Source of the DNA: Hippopus hippopus
Lineage: Eukaryota > Mollusca > Bivalvia > Cardiida > Cardiidae
DNA: 64,000 nt
Direction of reading: 5' to 3'
NCBI GenBank assembly: GCA_946811185.2
Contig: OX328096.1
Span: 52,404,252-52,468,251, forward strand
Every line of letters starts with the position of its first letter. Positions within the stretch are counted from its first letter, which is position 1. The position numbers and the translations under genes are program-made. The notes beneath the pieces were generated by a model. That model saw nothing but the letters and a program-made list of their open reading frames with translations. It ran no database searches and had not been told where the DNA came from. Positions 11,045 through 21,929 of this stretch are shown here, piece by piece.

Positions 11045-11337
11045 GTGAGGTATGCTTGTTTGTTTGTTTTGTGTTTAACGCCGTTTTTAACTTTATTTCA
11101 TTTATAGCGTGGCTGCCAGTGCGCCTATCCATACTTCCTAGTAGTTTCTTTTAAAAGTGCTTCTCACAATATTATTTTCAAGTAACTTTATGCTTCACTA
11201 CATTAACATCGATGAAACAATGTCAATCGGTGAAAGAGGAATGGATTTGTCAGTCATTCTCAACGATCATCAGAAAGAAATAGACCGAGATTGGCATCGA
11301 AGCAGCAACCACTGAGTTTCAAGAAACCAGGCTCGGC
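11045..11337 (-). mobile_element. tRNA-type SINE, second family (minus strand)
   Basis: Contains GTGTTTAACGCCGTTTTTAAC, GCCAGTGCGCCTATCCAT and GGTGAAAGAGGAATGGAT in the same order as the copy at 12,430-12,740. A family A element sits at its end. Confidence 0.6.
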
Positions 11338-11562
11338 TTAACTCTTGACCAAACGACAAAATTTTTGACTAGTCCAGATTGAAAGCATTTGCAGACGACA
11401 AATTAAAAGAGGCCTAAATGTCGAAATCCGTTCTTGATAGGTAGAAAATATTATGGGATAGGGAGAAAATGCTTGTGACCAGCATTTTCTTCTTTTCCCA
11501 CTAAGTTTTCTAAGGTCCTCCGCAGGGTTGTTGAAACTAGGGATTGTGTGGTAAAGGATTAG
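11338..11562 (-). mobile_element. Family A MITE
   Basis: Starts TTAACTCTTGACCAAACGAC. Hairpin at 11,446-11,508; right end GTGTGGTAAAGGATTAG. Confidence 0.75.
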
Positions 11563-12030
11563 ATACCTCGAACATCGATTATGAGGGACCAAGAATGCTC
11601 AGTCAAGGAATATTGTTCTTGCTTCGTATTATCGTAGAAAATAAGCTCGTTACACCTTCGCACTGCTTGAGATATATTCGGGGTAAAACTAAGAGAGGGA
11701 GGGGGAAATTCGCAATTCTCGGTTAGTTAGTAACACTCATAATGAGAACAAACTGGTATTTCCGAACTTAATCAAAAGTCTATTTGTTGCGAAAACAATG
11801 CGATTTTAATATCTTTTTCAAAAAAAAAAATATACATTGGTACAGAGCACGTTAAAGAACCAGGTGTAACCTAAGATGGGTTTTGCCCTATGTCTTGCAC
11901 TATTCCTCACAACGTGAAATAAATAACAGCCTTCTAGGGGCTTCGCCATATGGGCAACCGGTGACGATGATTAAAAAAAGAAACAAAGATACTGTCAGTT
12001 GAGTAATTTTTGTTTATCTATTTATTTTAG
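11563..12030 (+). other. Upstream region and probable 5' UTR intron of the desaturase gene
   Basis: Bases 12,011-12,030 (TTTATCTATTTATTTTAG type tract) form a good splice acceptor five bases before the ATG, so an untranslated exon probably lies further upstream. I could not identify that exon or a promoter. Confidence 0.4.
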
Positions 12031-12034
12031 TAAT

Positions 12035-12254
12035 ATGGCACCAATGACAGAAACAACCACGGTCACGCAGACTTTTCAAGATGAGCTTAAACTTGCCCCG
12101 GATGTAGTTTCTCATAAAGACGTCAAGGATGACAAACCACGCCCACCATTAGAAATTGTGTGGAAGAATGTCGTGCTGATCGGGGGCCTACACGTGGCTG
12201 CACTGTATGGAGTCTACCTCATTCCACAGGCAAAAATATCCACACTGATATGGG
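12035..12254 (+). CDS. SCD: Desaturase exon 1 (first coding)
   Basis: Encodes residues 1-73 plus one base: a polar N-terminus, then the first hydrophobic segment around [19 protein letters not shown]. The donor G|GTAAGG lies at 12,255. An acceptor just upstream (12,030) indicates a preceding UTR exon. Confidence 0.88.
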
Positions 12255-15200
12255 GTAAGGACAGTTAATATAACCCTTCTAGCACCTTTCACAACCAGAG
12301 TCGCCTTTGCGGCCAGTGTAAATCAAGATCAGACTGCACAAAACGTGCAGTCTGATCTTTGATCTACCCTGTCCGCTTTGTTAGGACATTTTGGACAAAA
12401 GCAACATTGAAATTGCTATAATTTGGCTCTTGCTTTTGATTGATTGTATGGTGTTTAACGCAATTTTCAACATTATTTAAGGTTTTATCGCTGCGGCCAG
12501 TGCACCTATCCATGCTTTCCTGGAGTTTCTTTTACCAGTACTCTGCACAATATTCTTTCCAAGCCACTGGCTGCTTTCCCACACCACCGTCATCGAAACA
12601 GTGGTCAGCGGTGATAGAGGAATGAATCCTGTTGTAATGACTATCATCAATCCTCGGAAAGAAACTGGCCGAGCCGGAGATCACCCAGCGACCCCCTGTT
12701 CTCAAGTCCTGTGCGCTACCGACTGAGCTGCCGAGACTCTTACTACTAGACTGAAATGTCTCTCTGGTTTATTCGGCGTTCTATGGTGCGTTTTGCGGAG
12801 AATATAGACCAAGATGTACAGTCTGATCTCTCCGCATCTCTGATAATTGTTTCACTAAGTAATTGTTTCATTCCTAGTCTAACTCTGAGCAATCAAAATA
12901 TAATTAGCGAAAGCTACTATTATTGTGATGTTCATCATCATATATTTGGCAAGATACGAATAAACCAGACAAGAGTTCACATATGGATAGCTAAGCAAAG
13001 TCGCCTTAGAAAGTGCGTGTCAAGATTAGACTTAACAAAACGTGCATTCTGTTCTTGATTTTACAGTAGGGTCGATCATTGGCTTAAAAAATCTAAAAAT
13101 AGAATTTATAGCTTCCTTACAGTGCCAAATATGTGAATGCGACCTCTTTTGACAACCTTCCCCCAAACTCAGAAAGAGCTTAAAGGATTGACAGAACAAG
13201 CGGAAGGTATAGATCTATGATCAGACTGCACGTTCTGTTGGTCTGATCTTGATCTGTGCCGTCCGCAAAAGCCTCATCTTTCTGTCCATGTTTCTGAAAG
13301 AGTTAACTTTGTACTTGAAATGACAGGTAAATGGTGGCTAGCAATAGTAATCTTATAAAATCTAATCATTTTGCTTTTTGTCTATTTTCAGCCTATATAC
13401 TGTACTATATCAGTGGTCTAGGTATCACGGTCGGGGCACACAGACTCTGGGCTCACAAGTCTTTCAAAGCAAAACTTCCGCTCCGTATTCTGCTGGCCAT
13501 ATTTAACTCTGTGGCTTTTCAGGTAAAGAACCATTTTAACATTGTTTTCCGATAATATTTCGACTCTAAATCGGTATAGTATTAATAAACCCTTTACTAA
13601 TCCATTTCATACTTTTTTCACGACCCTGAGGTAAAAGGATTTTACAGACATCTTGTGGGGAATGGAAAAAATGCCAGTGATCGGCACTTTCTCCCTTTTC
13701 CACAAATTTAACTACCCGTTAAAAGACAAATTCTGCCATATTAGCAACATTTGATTTGTCAACTGCTTTGCGTACAATATATAGGAGTCTAAAAAATAGT
13801 TGGGAAAAAACCTAAGTAAATTAGTAATTTTGTTACCGATGGAGAAATTGCTACCAAAGAACATCTTTTGCATTCGTCACTCTGTTTTCAAAAGCTACTG
13901 TTATATCGACACCGCTGTTTCAAACGTTGTAAATATCGTTTTATTATCTTAAAATAATATCACTGTTTAAGTGACAGTGACAAAGATCATCTCGAGTAAT
14001 TATGTATGTAATGTACCCACATTCTACGAGAGAGAGAGAGAGAGATGATTTCTGAAATAACATGCCTCACTTACTTTGTCTTTGCCAGAATGACATCATA
14101 GAATGGGGACGTGATCATCGAGTGCATCATAAATATTCAGAGACGGACGCCGACCCTCATAACGCAAAAAGAGGATTTTTCTTTGCCCACGTTGGCTGGC
14201 TGCTCGTTAGAAAACACCCGGATGTGAAGACTAATGGCAAGAAAATTGACATTTCCGACTTGCTGGCAGATCCTGTCTGTAGAATTCAGAGAAAGTAAGT
14301 GTTTTTGAATCAAAATCTCAGCGACTTTTATGTGAGTCATGCTCTGTGAGAAGGTAGTTGAATGCATCTGCATAAAGTACGGACCTATGTCCGGGCAGGC
14401 TGACCTAGATCGAAAGTTTTTGCTATCGTTAATTTTTTCTGTTTGTCAAAGGACCATTCTATCCTATGATTTTCAACGGACTTTTGAGCAAAATAAATCT
14501 ATGTCCAGCAACGACTTGTTTAGTATATTGCATTACGAAGATTATTTAAACCTTCTTTTCCAAGAGCACTGCATAATAATGGCCTGCAATAGGCGAAAAA
14601 GGGCATTCGGTCATTTGCGTAAAGTTTCGTCTCGGATCAGCCTGCGCAGGTCGTGCAGGCTAATCCGAGACAGCACTTTACGTCAACGTTAGATTTTGTC
14701 CCACAGTATACTTGCGTGAAACAGAAAATCACACACGATCGGAAAGTGTTGTCTCGGATCAGCCTGCGCGGACTGCGCAGGCTGATCTGAGACGACACTT
14801 TACTCAAATGTCCGAATGCCCCATTTCGCGTGTGGCAGGCCAATTATAATGTCTTAGCTTTTCTCATTGATGTCTGTCTGCTGTCTGTGTGTGTGTCGCC
14901 TGTTGGTGCGATAATAGGCTGTTCTAGCTCTTAATTTGTTTCCCCACAATCTGTCTGTGGACCTTCCATAATCCAGTACGAATGACACACAGAAGCACTT
15001 GAAAGAAAGAGAAATGTGTTTTTTGAATGATGTGCTAATTTTTTTCCCCTCAGTGTACTTATGTATAATTATTTATAAAATTTAAAATGCATTTTTGATA
15101 TCCACAAAGAACGAGGATCTATATTGTCTGTTACAAAATTGATTTGTTTGACGAGGTACTAGTAATTAGTTTTCTGTCAGATACAAAAATATCGACCAAG

Positions 15201-16129
15201 ACTGTATTTTCCACTTTAAAAAACTTGGGCTCTAAGTTTTAAATGTTTTTACTAGCTGGGATAGATCCTTTTTTTTTTGTTATAACAGAAGAGTTCTCAA
15301 GTTGTTTATTTCTTTACACGCAAAATTTAAATCCGATTGATTGCAGTATATAATTTGACTTTACCATGGAGCTTTGTCTGTCCACTGTTAGTTTACGTGT
15401 TCTTTATCAGGATCTTGAAGCATATCTATATTTACCCTTAACGCGAATTATTGACCTTTTGCGGAAAGTGTAGATCAAGATCAGACTGCACAGAACGTGC
15501 AGTTTGATCTTTGATCTACACTGTCCGATAAAGACATGTTTTTCAAAAACAAAAAACCTTTGAAATAGCCAAATTTGGGTTTTTACCATCGGCTTAAAAG
15601 TTTCCTTTTATTTATTTAGCAGGATAAGGGTTAAGTTATGCTATTTTATTTGTTTGTTCCCTTTCATAATGAAGAAGCTTCTGTCCTTTCCAGGATTTAC
15701 AAGCCGTCTGTGATTCTGATGTGTTTTGTTGTACCGACCATTGTCCCAGTCTACTTTTTCGGGGAATCCTGGGTAAACGCTCTGTTTATACCGGCCTTCC
15801 TCAGATATGCTTTCATCTTGAATGTCACGTGGCTAGTAAATAGTGCTGCTCACTTATGGGGAGAGAGGCCCTACGACCACAGAATCAATCCAGCAGAAAA
15901 TCCGGCTGTGGCTTTGCTGGCGGTTGGAGAAGGTTTCCACAACTTCCATCACACCTTCCCACAGGATTACTCTACTGCAGAGCTTACCTATTTCCTAAAC
16001 TTTTCAACATTATTTATTGATATTTGTGAAAAGCTGGGCCAAGTTTATGACAAGAAGAAGCTCCCGAAACACGTAGTGGACCAAAGAAGAAAACGGACTG
16101 GAGATTTATCTTTCACGAAAAGTAGTTGA
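12035..16129 (+). CDS. SCD: Delta-9 acyl-CoA (stearoyl-CoA) desaturase, complete four-exon gene
   Basis: Exons 12,035-12,254, 13,392-13,522, 14,089-14,294 and 15,694-16,129 join in frame (intron phases 1, 0, 2) to 330 residues, close to the usual 320-360. The three histidine boxes of membrane fatty-acid desaturases are present: HRLWAH (90-95), HRVHH (127-131) and HNFHH (268-272). So are the auxiliary metal ligands in NSAAH (235-239). Hydrophobic segments flank the boxes, as in ER four-helix desaturases. The enzyme inserts the first cis double bond at C9 of saturated acyl-CoAs, using cytochrome b5, O2 and two irons. The ATG has A at -3 and G at +4. No frameshift or missing ligand is seen. Chain-length preference cannot be read from the sequence. 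Introns carry family A, B, C, D and SINE copies. Confidence 0.93.
12267..12425 (-). mobile_element. Family B MITE in desaturase intron 1
   Basis: TTGCGGCCAGTGTAAATCAA and a perfect hairpin GATCAGACTGCAC...GTGCAGTCTGATC at about 12,328-12,362. Ends are poorly defined. Confidence 0.55.
12430..12740 (-). mobile_element. tRNA-type SINE in desaturase intron 1 (minus strand)
   Basis: On the minus strand the head reads GTCTCGGCAGCTCAGTCGGT (box A-like) at 12,720-12,740. The body and a TTTAACGCAATTTTCAAC tail follow. The same family lies at 11,045 and 57,495. Confidence 0.65.
13080..13310 (+). mobile_element. Family B MITE in desaturase intron 1
   Basis: Hairpin GATCAGACTGCACGTTCTG / GGTCTGATCTTGATC around 13,217-13,252, flanked by GACAGAACAAGCGGAAGG and GTGCCGTCCGCAAAAG. 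Right end AAAGAGTTAA. Confidence 0.55.
13392..13522 (+). CDS. SCD: Desaturase exon 2 (first His box)
   Basis: Acceptor TTTTCAG at 13,391, donor CAG|GTAAAG at 13,523. Encodes residues 74-117 including HRLWAH. Confidence 0.9.
13586..13800 (+). mobile_element. Family A MITE in desaturase intron 2
   Basis: AACCCTTTACTAATCC, CACGACCCTGAGG, an eroded hairpin at 13,655-13,705 and ATTTGTCAACTGC. The right end is lost. Confidence 0.5.
14029..14045. repeat. GA dinucleotide microsatellite
   Basis: About eight GA units, some 43 bases before the exon 3 acceptor. Confidence 0.8.
14089..14294 (+). CDS. SCD: Desaturase exon 3 (second His box)
   Basis: Acceptor TTTGCCAG at 14,088, donor AA|GTAAGT at 14,295. 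Encodes residues 118-185 with HRVHH and the conserved [20 protein letters not shown] stretch. Confidence 0.92.
14334..14575 (+). mobile_element. Family C element, 3'-shortened, in desaturase intron 3
   Basis: GAGTCATGCTCTGTGAGAAG, CATCTGCATAAAGTACG, GGCTGACCTAGATCGA and the body motif TCAAAGGACC. No clear right TIR. Confidence 0.6.
14578..14845. mobile_element. Family D double-hairpin element
   Basis: Two CG-rich hairpins, TCTCGGATCAGCCTGCGC pairing with GCAGGCTAATCCGAGA and then again with GCAGGCTGATCTGAGA, sit in an outer inverted arrangement (GGGCATTCGG ... CCGAATGCCC). This is markedly more GC-rich than the surroundings. The type resembles repeats I associate with dreissenid mussels; that link is from memory only. 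Confidence 0.6.
14846..15435. other. Rest of desaturase intron 3
   Basis: AT-rich with a short GT-rich run near 14,880. No gene or repeat recognised. Confidence 0.45.
15436..15634 (+). mobile_element. Family B TTAA MITE, full length
   Basis: CCCTTAACGCGAATTATTG, perfect hairpin GATCAGACTGCACAGAACGT / GTGCAGTTTGATC (15,479-15,510), and GCAGGATAAGGGTTAA at the right. It ends 59 bases before the exon 4 start. Confidence 0.78.
15694..16129 (+). CDS. SCD: Desaturase exon 4 (third His box and C-terminus)
   Basis: Acceptor CTTTCCAG at 15,693; completes Lys186 and runs to TGA at 16,127-16,129. Contains two hydrophobic segments, [14 protein letters not shown] and a basic tail [12 protein letters not shown] like that of animal SCDs. 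No classical AATAAA was seen before the next repeat at 16,361. Confidence 0.93.
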
Positions 16130-16360
16130 ATCTAACTTTTGACTTAAAGTCTTAGGACACTTCAATCTCTTTGTTTGATAACTTAAAGTTTAGAATGAAT
16201 TATTATTTAGTATTATGTTCATATTTTCTTTTTTTCTCTCAAAGAAGTGAGTAATGGCTTTATAAGTACTTTTATATAAAGAGTTTCAATGAATTTTCGT
16301 GGTTAAAACGTCAAGTAGACGTTGTAGTGAAACTACATGTCCTGCCACCACCGAAGTACA

Positions 16361-16573
16361 TTAACCCTTTCAGCCCCAAATATATAAACTCGACCTTTTT
16401 TGACGGCCGAAAATATAATTCTATGAGTTTCAGAAAGATTTTTATCTTACAGGCTTGACTAAACAAGCGGATGGCATAGATCCAAGATCAGACTGCACGT
16501 TATGTGCAGTCTGATCTTGATCTGTGCCGTCCGCAAAAGGCTCGGATTTGGCCTATGGTGGCGAAAGGGTTAA
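16361..16573 (-). mobile_element. Family B TTAA MITE, full length
   Basis: TTAACCCTTTCAGCCCC to GCGAAAGGGTTAA. Hairpin at 16,483-16,519 (GATCAGACTGCACG / GTGCAGTCTGATC). Confidence 0.78.
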
Positions 16574-16720
16574 AGCCATATCAGACGACAGAGGACAGAA
16601 TTTAGCCTTATCCAAACTCAAAGCCTTTGCAGATGACTAATGAAATGCTGCACAGATGATGGGATATGAAATTAAAACGGGAGGAAACATTGTGGGTACT
16701 GGGGACTAGTGTTTAATTAA
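16574..16720 (-). mobile_element. Family A half copy
   Basis: Left half only (CAGACGACAGAGGACAG, GCAGATGACTAATGAAATG), truncated inside the palindrome at CATTGTGGGTACTGG. It directly follows the family B element. Confidence 0.5.
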
Positions 16721-16815
16721 TTTTTGTGTATTAATTTGTAATTCCATCCCTTTTAAAATCATCACAATCTGAAACATATTCTTGGGAGGTTGCCCAGGTC
16801 TGTGCTCCAGTCTGT

Positions 16816-17044
16816 ATAACTCTTTACCAAACGACAAAATGCTAGACTGGTCCATATTGAAAGCATTTGCAGACGACAGATTACAAGTGTCTCAATTTAT
16901 GAAATTTGCCTCTGAAAGGGTAGAAAACATTGTGGAAAAAGGAGAAAATGCTGGTTACCAGCATTATCTCCTTTTCCCACAAAGTTTTCCAAAGCTTTCC
17001 TTCCCAGGGTCGTGAAAACCAGGGATCGTTTGTTACAGGGTTAA
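16816..17044 (-). mobile_element. Family A MITE, near full length
   Basis: TAACTCTTTACCAAACGAC at the left, palindrome at 16,922-16,989, GTTACAGGGTTAA at the right. Confidence 0.78.
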
Positions 17045-17199
17045 GTCCATTTCTGGCTCTTGACTATAGAGACTTACCTATAGATGGCGTTTTGGAATTT
17101 TTGTCTCAACTGCGTCTTTGTTATATATCATTTGGAATACGGTTGACAACAAATCGATATTTTTCTGTTTCCTTTTTGTGTTATAATTGTAGACCCGGG

Positions 17200-18097
17200 G
17201 TCCGTATTCATCAACCATTTTTTCAGAATATTCTTGGTCTTACTCTTCAAGATGTTCTAAATTTGAAAGTAACGCAACTGCTGATTGGATCAGAAGTTCT
17301 TTAACTTTCAAATCAAAACCAAATCTCCAGAACAAAGCTAAGAACAATCTTAATAATGGCTGGTGAATACACACTAATCACTGCACAGGGCGTGCATCTT
17401 TATCATGGATCCACAATGTCCGATACTTCGATGGAATCTTTTTTTGCTAAAATTGCATTTAAATCGCAATTCTTCTACTTGAATTACCCAGCAGAAATAT
17501 TTAGGACAACTAAGACTTTTTTCACTCCAGTAAACAGCTTGGGGAAAATATTGAGGGAAAAGTAGCGAATGCATGTTAAATCACCGTTTTCAATTTATAT
17601 GTTTTCGTACTTTTGAAAACGAGTAGTTTTCTTTCCGTTAAACATTTAAATATTTACTGTTTTTGTAATTCGTAATATGGGTAGTTTCTGGCTGGTCTAA
17701 AGACTTGCTAGAAAACTGTAAGTACAGAGTGTCGAACTTGTACGGAGTAATTAGACAGATTGCGGGCTACCACTGATCATGAACTTTAGATAACACTTTT
17801 TTTTTCTAGTTATAGACTGAAAAAATATCAAATGGTATCGATTTACTTTTCATTGCTTAAGAATATATTCTGTCGACGGAAATGCGACTTGCACTTCCGT
17901 CTGAAGTCCCCGGCAATAGGAGGCTGAAGCCATGCATTCTGAAATGTTTTCTTTAACTAGTTCTTTCCCTTATATTTCAAGTAACACAATTTCTGATTTG
18001 CTAAACCATTTAGTCAAGCTAATTGAATATCGCTTTACTTACAAAATTTAGAAGAGAACTAAGAATTGCAATTTAGAATGGTATACTGAATACGGGC
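17200..18097. mobile_element. Family E long-TIR element, apparently interrupted
   Basis: The left part (GGGTCCGTATTCATCAACCA to about 17,350) and an inverted right part (about 17,985-18,097, ending CTGAATACGGGCTC) match family E termini. The roughly 630 bases between them are not part of the family. Complete copies lie at 51,541 and 56,291. Confidence 0.4.
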
Positions 18098-18634
18098 TCT
18101 TGTTGACTCTGCTACTGTTCATAACGGCAAGACAGATGATGATGCGGACAATGTATAAGTAAGATCTACAAAGTGAAGCTTGATTACACTGTACAAAAGG
18201 GTTTGCTTGGTTTTTTTTTTTTTTCAGAAATTCTGGCCATAACGCTACTGTGTATCATATTCATACTGCACTCAAACGCCCAAAATATCTTTATAGTGGT
18301 GATTTTGTCACTGACTGTCTGTATAGAATTATAATTATTTATGCTGCTACATTTTTTCTTGATCATGACATATCAGTGAGTGCCCAAGAGACATGGAATG
18401 CTACAGCATATTAACCTCTTTTGTGATTTCTTGTATTTTTTGAGAAACTGGGGTTGTACACGAAACAATATTTGTGGTTGTTGACTAAAGAAATCGGAAT
18501 CGTGTTTTGTTAAATATGTAATATTTGTGAACAATTTCTTATTAAAATGTCTTTTTTTCTAGTTTTCAAATTTTCGTTTCTCGTTCGTATCTGAAACAAC
18601 TCCACCATTAACTTAGGGGAGTACGCAAGATAAA

Positions 18635-18898
18635 TGAGCCATACTCTGGGAACTTAATGCATCTGCAAAAAGTATCGACCCAGGTCAGTCTGCACAGTCT
18701 TTGGAGGCTGACCTTAGTCGAAACATGTTGCTATTGGTCAATTTTCTGCATGTCAAAGGACCAGTCTACCTCATGATTCAGACAATTCTTAGACAAAATG
18801 ACTTTCCTTGATCCATAGCTATGTGATGACCTGCTTAGTTTAATGCATCACCGAGATGCATCATGAAACCCCTTTTTGCCAAAGCAAGGCTCAAATAT
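18635..18898 (+). mobile_element. Family C TIR element
   Basis: TIRs ATGAGCCATACTCTGGG and CAAAGCAAGGCTCAA, with the body CATGATTCAGACAATTCTTAG. Confidence 0.7.
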
Positions 18899-18902
18899 TG
18901 AT

Positions 18903-19160
18903 TGATTGAATTGATCGATTTTATGGTGTTTTACGCCGTTATCAATGATTAGTTCAGGTGTATACCGACGTCAGCTCACTTTTTCATATATTACTTAGGT
19001 TATATTATTGTATTAGGTTTAGTTGCTTGAATGTCTTGCCAAACGACACTCCCGCATTGAAAGTAGGGCTTAAAGTGAGGATCGCATCCGGGGCCTGCTT
19101 GTTTCGAATTCTTTCACGTTCACCACTGAGCCATGCAGAATTGCTTCACAAACTTGTAAA
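18903..19160 (-). mobile_element. SINE-like fragment (minus strand)
   Basis: GATTTTATGGTGTTTTACGCCG resembles the tail of the SINE at 12,430; TTCACCACTGAGCCATGC resembles a tRNA-like head on the minus strand. The middle is poorly conserved. Confidence 0.4.
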
Positions 19161-19401
19161 TGTGGTTATTGTGCATCCGATTCCAAGATATCCGATATCC
19201 AACATAACTGCGCAAAAAAGGAACAGTCAGACTTCCTTGCGTACACCTTGTAATTGTCACACGTTGTCTAGCATTCTTTCCTCCTTCTTCTTCTCCATCT
19301 CTTCTTCTTTCATACCGGAGAGATATGAGAAAAACGGATACCCAAATGGAAAGAAAATTTACTCAGATATTCAAGGAGTAGGAAATTCGCGGGATTCATG
19401 T

Positions 19402-19617
19402 TAACCCATTACCTAATACACCATTTTGAGACTGTCCCAAATTCAAAGAAGCTGCAGACGACAACTGAAATGTGGCTACTAGTGGGTTTTAAGATACAGA
19501 TTGCATAGAAAACATTGTGAGAAAAGGTGAAATTGCTCATTTTGAGCAATTTCACCTTTTCTCACAATGTTTTCCTAAAGCTTTTTTCTTCACTGTGTTA
19601 AAACGAGTATATATGGA
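19402..19617 (-). mobile_element. Family A MITE, variant palindrome
   Basis: TTAACCCATTACCTAATAC at the left. The palindrome (about 19,508-19,575) pairs perfectly but reads GGTGAAATTGCTCATTTTGA at its centre instead of the usual GGAGAAAATGCTGG, so both arms changed together. Confidence 0.7.
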
Positions 19618-19704
19618 GGAAAGACTTTGATTTCGGGAAATTATTTAGCCTTGGTTCACTGCAAGATTGAAACAAAGAACATGGAGTGTCAAGGATATAT
19701 CAAA

Positions 19705-19917
19705 CCTTTAAGCTGCTTCGCGCGACTTAGACATTTTGCGGACAGTGCAGATCAAGATCAGACTGCACAGAACGTGCAGTCTGATCTTGGATCTACACTG
19801 TCCGAGAAGAACACATTTTCCTCCAGGAAAATAACTGTGAAAAAATTAATACTTGTGTTTTTTTTTTTAAATCGACTTGAAAGTTTTATCTGAATTATTT
19901 GGCAGGTTAGGGGTTTA
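19705..19917 (+). mobile_element. Family B MITE, near full length
   Basis: TTTAAGCTGCTTCGCGCGAC, perfect hairpin at 19,752-19,788, ending GCAGGTTAGGGGTTTA. Confidence 0.7.
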
Positions 19918-20027
19918 CAGGTCCTGAACGGTGATACTGACTAAGGGGATATCATGGGCTGTTCCTAACTTCACATTGGCCCACACATTCCTTAGGCCTG
20001 TGTGTCTCTATAGCTTTTCAAGCCTAA

Positions 20028-20254
20028 TTAACTCTTTGCCATTCGACAAACTTCTTTTCTCGTCCAAATACAATCAGTTAAAGACGCCGAATTTTACTTC
20101 GGATCCAACGATAAGTCTGGTCTCTGGAGGAGCGGAGAGCATTGTGGGAAGGCGAGAGAATTCTTGTCACCGTTTTTTCCCCCATTCACACAATGGAGTC
20201 AAAATTTTGCTTTTCGGGGTCATTAGAACATTGGATCGTTTGGCAAAGTGTTAA
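20028..20254 (-). mobile_element. Family A MITE, diverged
   Basis: TTAACTCTTTGCCATTCGAC to TTTGGCAAAGTGTTAA, with an eroded hairpin. Confidence 0.65.
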
Positions 20255-20524
20255 GTGTTTAACGAAAAAATTTTCACACTATATGGTTATATAGTAATAT
20301 GGCTGGTCGATTGATTGGCTTTTGTAACTGACTATATGATCAATGCAGAAGCAAGTCTATCTGTAAGGAAAATGTATACGATGCTAAATACCTTAATCGT
20401 CCGTGCTCATTCTCCACTTTTCCGGCTTTCTTTCCTGTTTTCTCTGTCATGTCTTGTTATGGCATTTGATTATTTAAACTCATTTATTTTAAATGACCTA
20501 TTAGATGTGAATTATGTATGTGTA

Positions 20525-20554
20525 CAGGGTGTTTCATAATATGTGATACACTTT
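20525..20554 (+). repeat. Left terminal inverted repeat of the mariner
   Basis: Begins CAGGGTGTTTCATAATATG. Pairs with the right repeat except for one G/A difference. Confidence 0.92.
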
Positions 20555-20710
20555 CAAATAATTGTTGCTTCACTGATACTATAGATATAAACACAATGCT
20601 TGTACTATAATAAACTAGACACGTCACCATTTTGTATGCAACGTAAATTACGGGAAGACGTTGACGTCATGACGTCATATATATCGTCATTATTAACTGT
20701 AATTTTCAAG

Positions 20711-21781
20711 ATGGCGTTGTCGATGGAAAAGTGTCAGGATATCATAAAATTATACTATGAACACCGTTCTATCGTAGCTGTAACCAGAAGAATGAGGCAA
20801 CTGTACCCTGGCGATAGGAGGGTGACCAGGCTACAAGTAAGCAGAGTAGTAAAAAGGTTTGAGCAGCATGGAAGTGTACTGGACCAGAGACACAATAATC
20901 AGGGTCGACCTAGGACGAGCAGGAGTGACGAGAATGGTGCAGAGGCAAAGCAGGTGATTAGTGAAACACCACAGAGGTCGGTAAGAAGGGTTCTTTCTGA
21001 TGTTACAAATCCCTCCAGTGTGACGAGTGTGTACAGGGCTCTAAGGTTCGATTTAAAACTAACACCCTATACAATACCAGTGCTCCAACATCTGAAAGAC
21101 AGTGATGTCAACCAACGTCTTGATTTTTCCATTTGGATGACAGACAATGCTGAGGTTCTTGAAAACGTATGGTTCAGTGATGAGTCTCACTTGGATCAAC
21201 AGTTAAACAAACAGAACCATCGCCACTGGTCAGATGTCAGACCTGGCATTTTTGTAGAGAAACCATGTCATGCTGAGAAAGGAACGGTATGGGCAGCCAT
21301 TAGCTCTACAGGAATAACTGGGCCATTCTTTTTCCAAGATCAAGACGGAAACACCGAGACCATTAACAGTGAACGCTATTTGTCTCTTCTGAAATACAAG
21401 TTCCTGCCTGCACTCCGTCTGAAAGGGGTTGATATGACACAAACATGGTTCCAACAAGACGGTGCCGCTCCACACACCGCGCAGAGAGTTCTTGAATGGC
21501 TTAGAAAAACATTTGACGCACGATTCATCTCTCTGAAGACGGAACGCCCTTGGCCACCCCACTCTCCGGATCTCAGTCCTTTGGATTTCTTTCTTTGGGG
21601 TCATCTCAAGGACAGAGTTTACAAAGTGCAGCCGAAATCAACAGAGGAGCTTAAACTGTCCATCAGACGTGAAATCAGAAAGATAACAAGTGATATGTGC
21701 AATAATGTGGTGATAAATTTCATGAAACGTGTGGAGATGGTGCGACGCCATAATGGACGTCATTTTGAGTACATGATGTAA
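20711..21781 (+). CDS. Mariner-family transposase, DD41D type
   Basis: Cut-and-paste DNA transposase of the IS630/Tc1/mariner superfamily, acting in the nucleus on its own TIRs. The ATG at 20,711 (356 residues) is preferred over an upstream in-frame ATG at 20,600 because it begins MALSMEKCQ in normal transposase register and lies nearer the first helix-turn-helix. Residues ~1-110 form the paired-type DNA-binding region with a GRPR-like linker (QGRPRTSR). The catalytic triad is D157 (WFSDES), D250 (QQDGAAPH) and D292 (SPDLSPLDFF), with 92 and 41 residues between, i.e. DD41D. This spacing matches the rosa-like group rather than classical DD34D mariners. No stop or frameshift interrupts it, so it may be functional. 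Confidence 0.92.
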   Translation: MALSMEKCQDIIKLYYEHRSIVAVTRRMRQLYPGDRRVTRLQVSRVVKRFEQHGSVLDQRHNNQGRPRTSRSDENGAEAKQVISETPQRSVRRVLSDVTNPSSVTSVYRALRFDLKLTPYTIPVLQHLKDSDVNQRLDFSIWMTDNAEVLENVWFSDESHLDQQLNKQNHRHWSDVRPGIFVEKPCHAEKGTVWAAISSTGITGPFFFQDQDGNTETINSERYLSLLKYKFLPALRLKGVDMTQTWFQQDGAAPHTAQRVLEWLRKTFDARFISLKTERPWPPHSPDLSPLDFFLWGHLKDRVYKVQPKSTEELKLSIRREIRKITSDMCNNVVINFMKRVEMVRRHNGRHFEYMM

Positions 21782-21929
21782 ACGGACCCTTTTTTCAACC
21801 GTTGCTTAAATATTTTATAGGTAACTGTAATGGGTAAAACTACACTTATAAAATTGGACAGCATTTCCCTTTAATATGGTACATTTTTCACTGTTACGGA
21901 CATTCTAACATAAAAGAGACATTTGGTTT

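Noticed and set aside
18958..19404. 148-codon plus-strand ORF
   Set aside because: Overlaps SINE-like sequence at its start and the beginning of a family A copy at its end; no domain.
21230..21604. 124-codon minus-strand ORF
   Set aside because: Antisense shadow of the mariner transposase.
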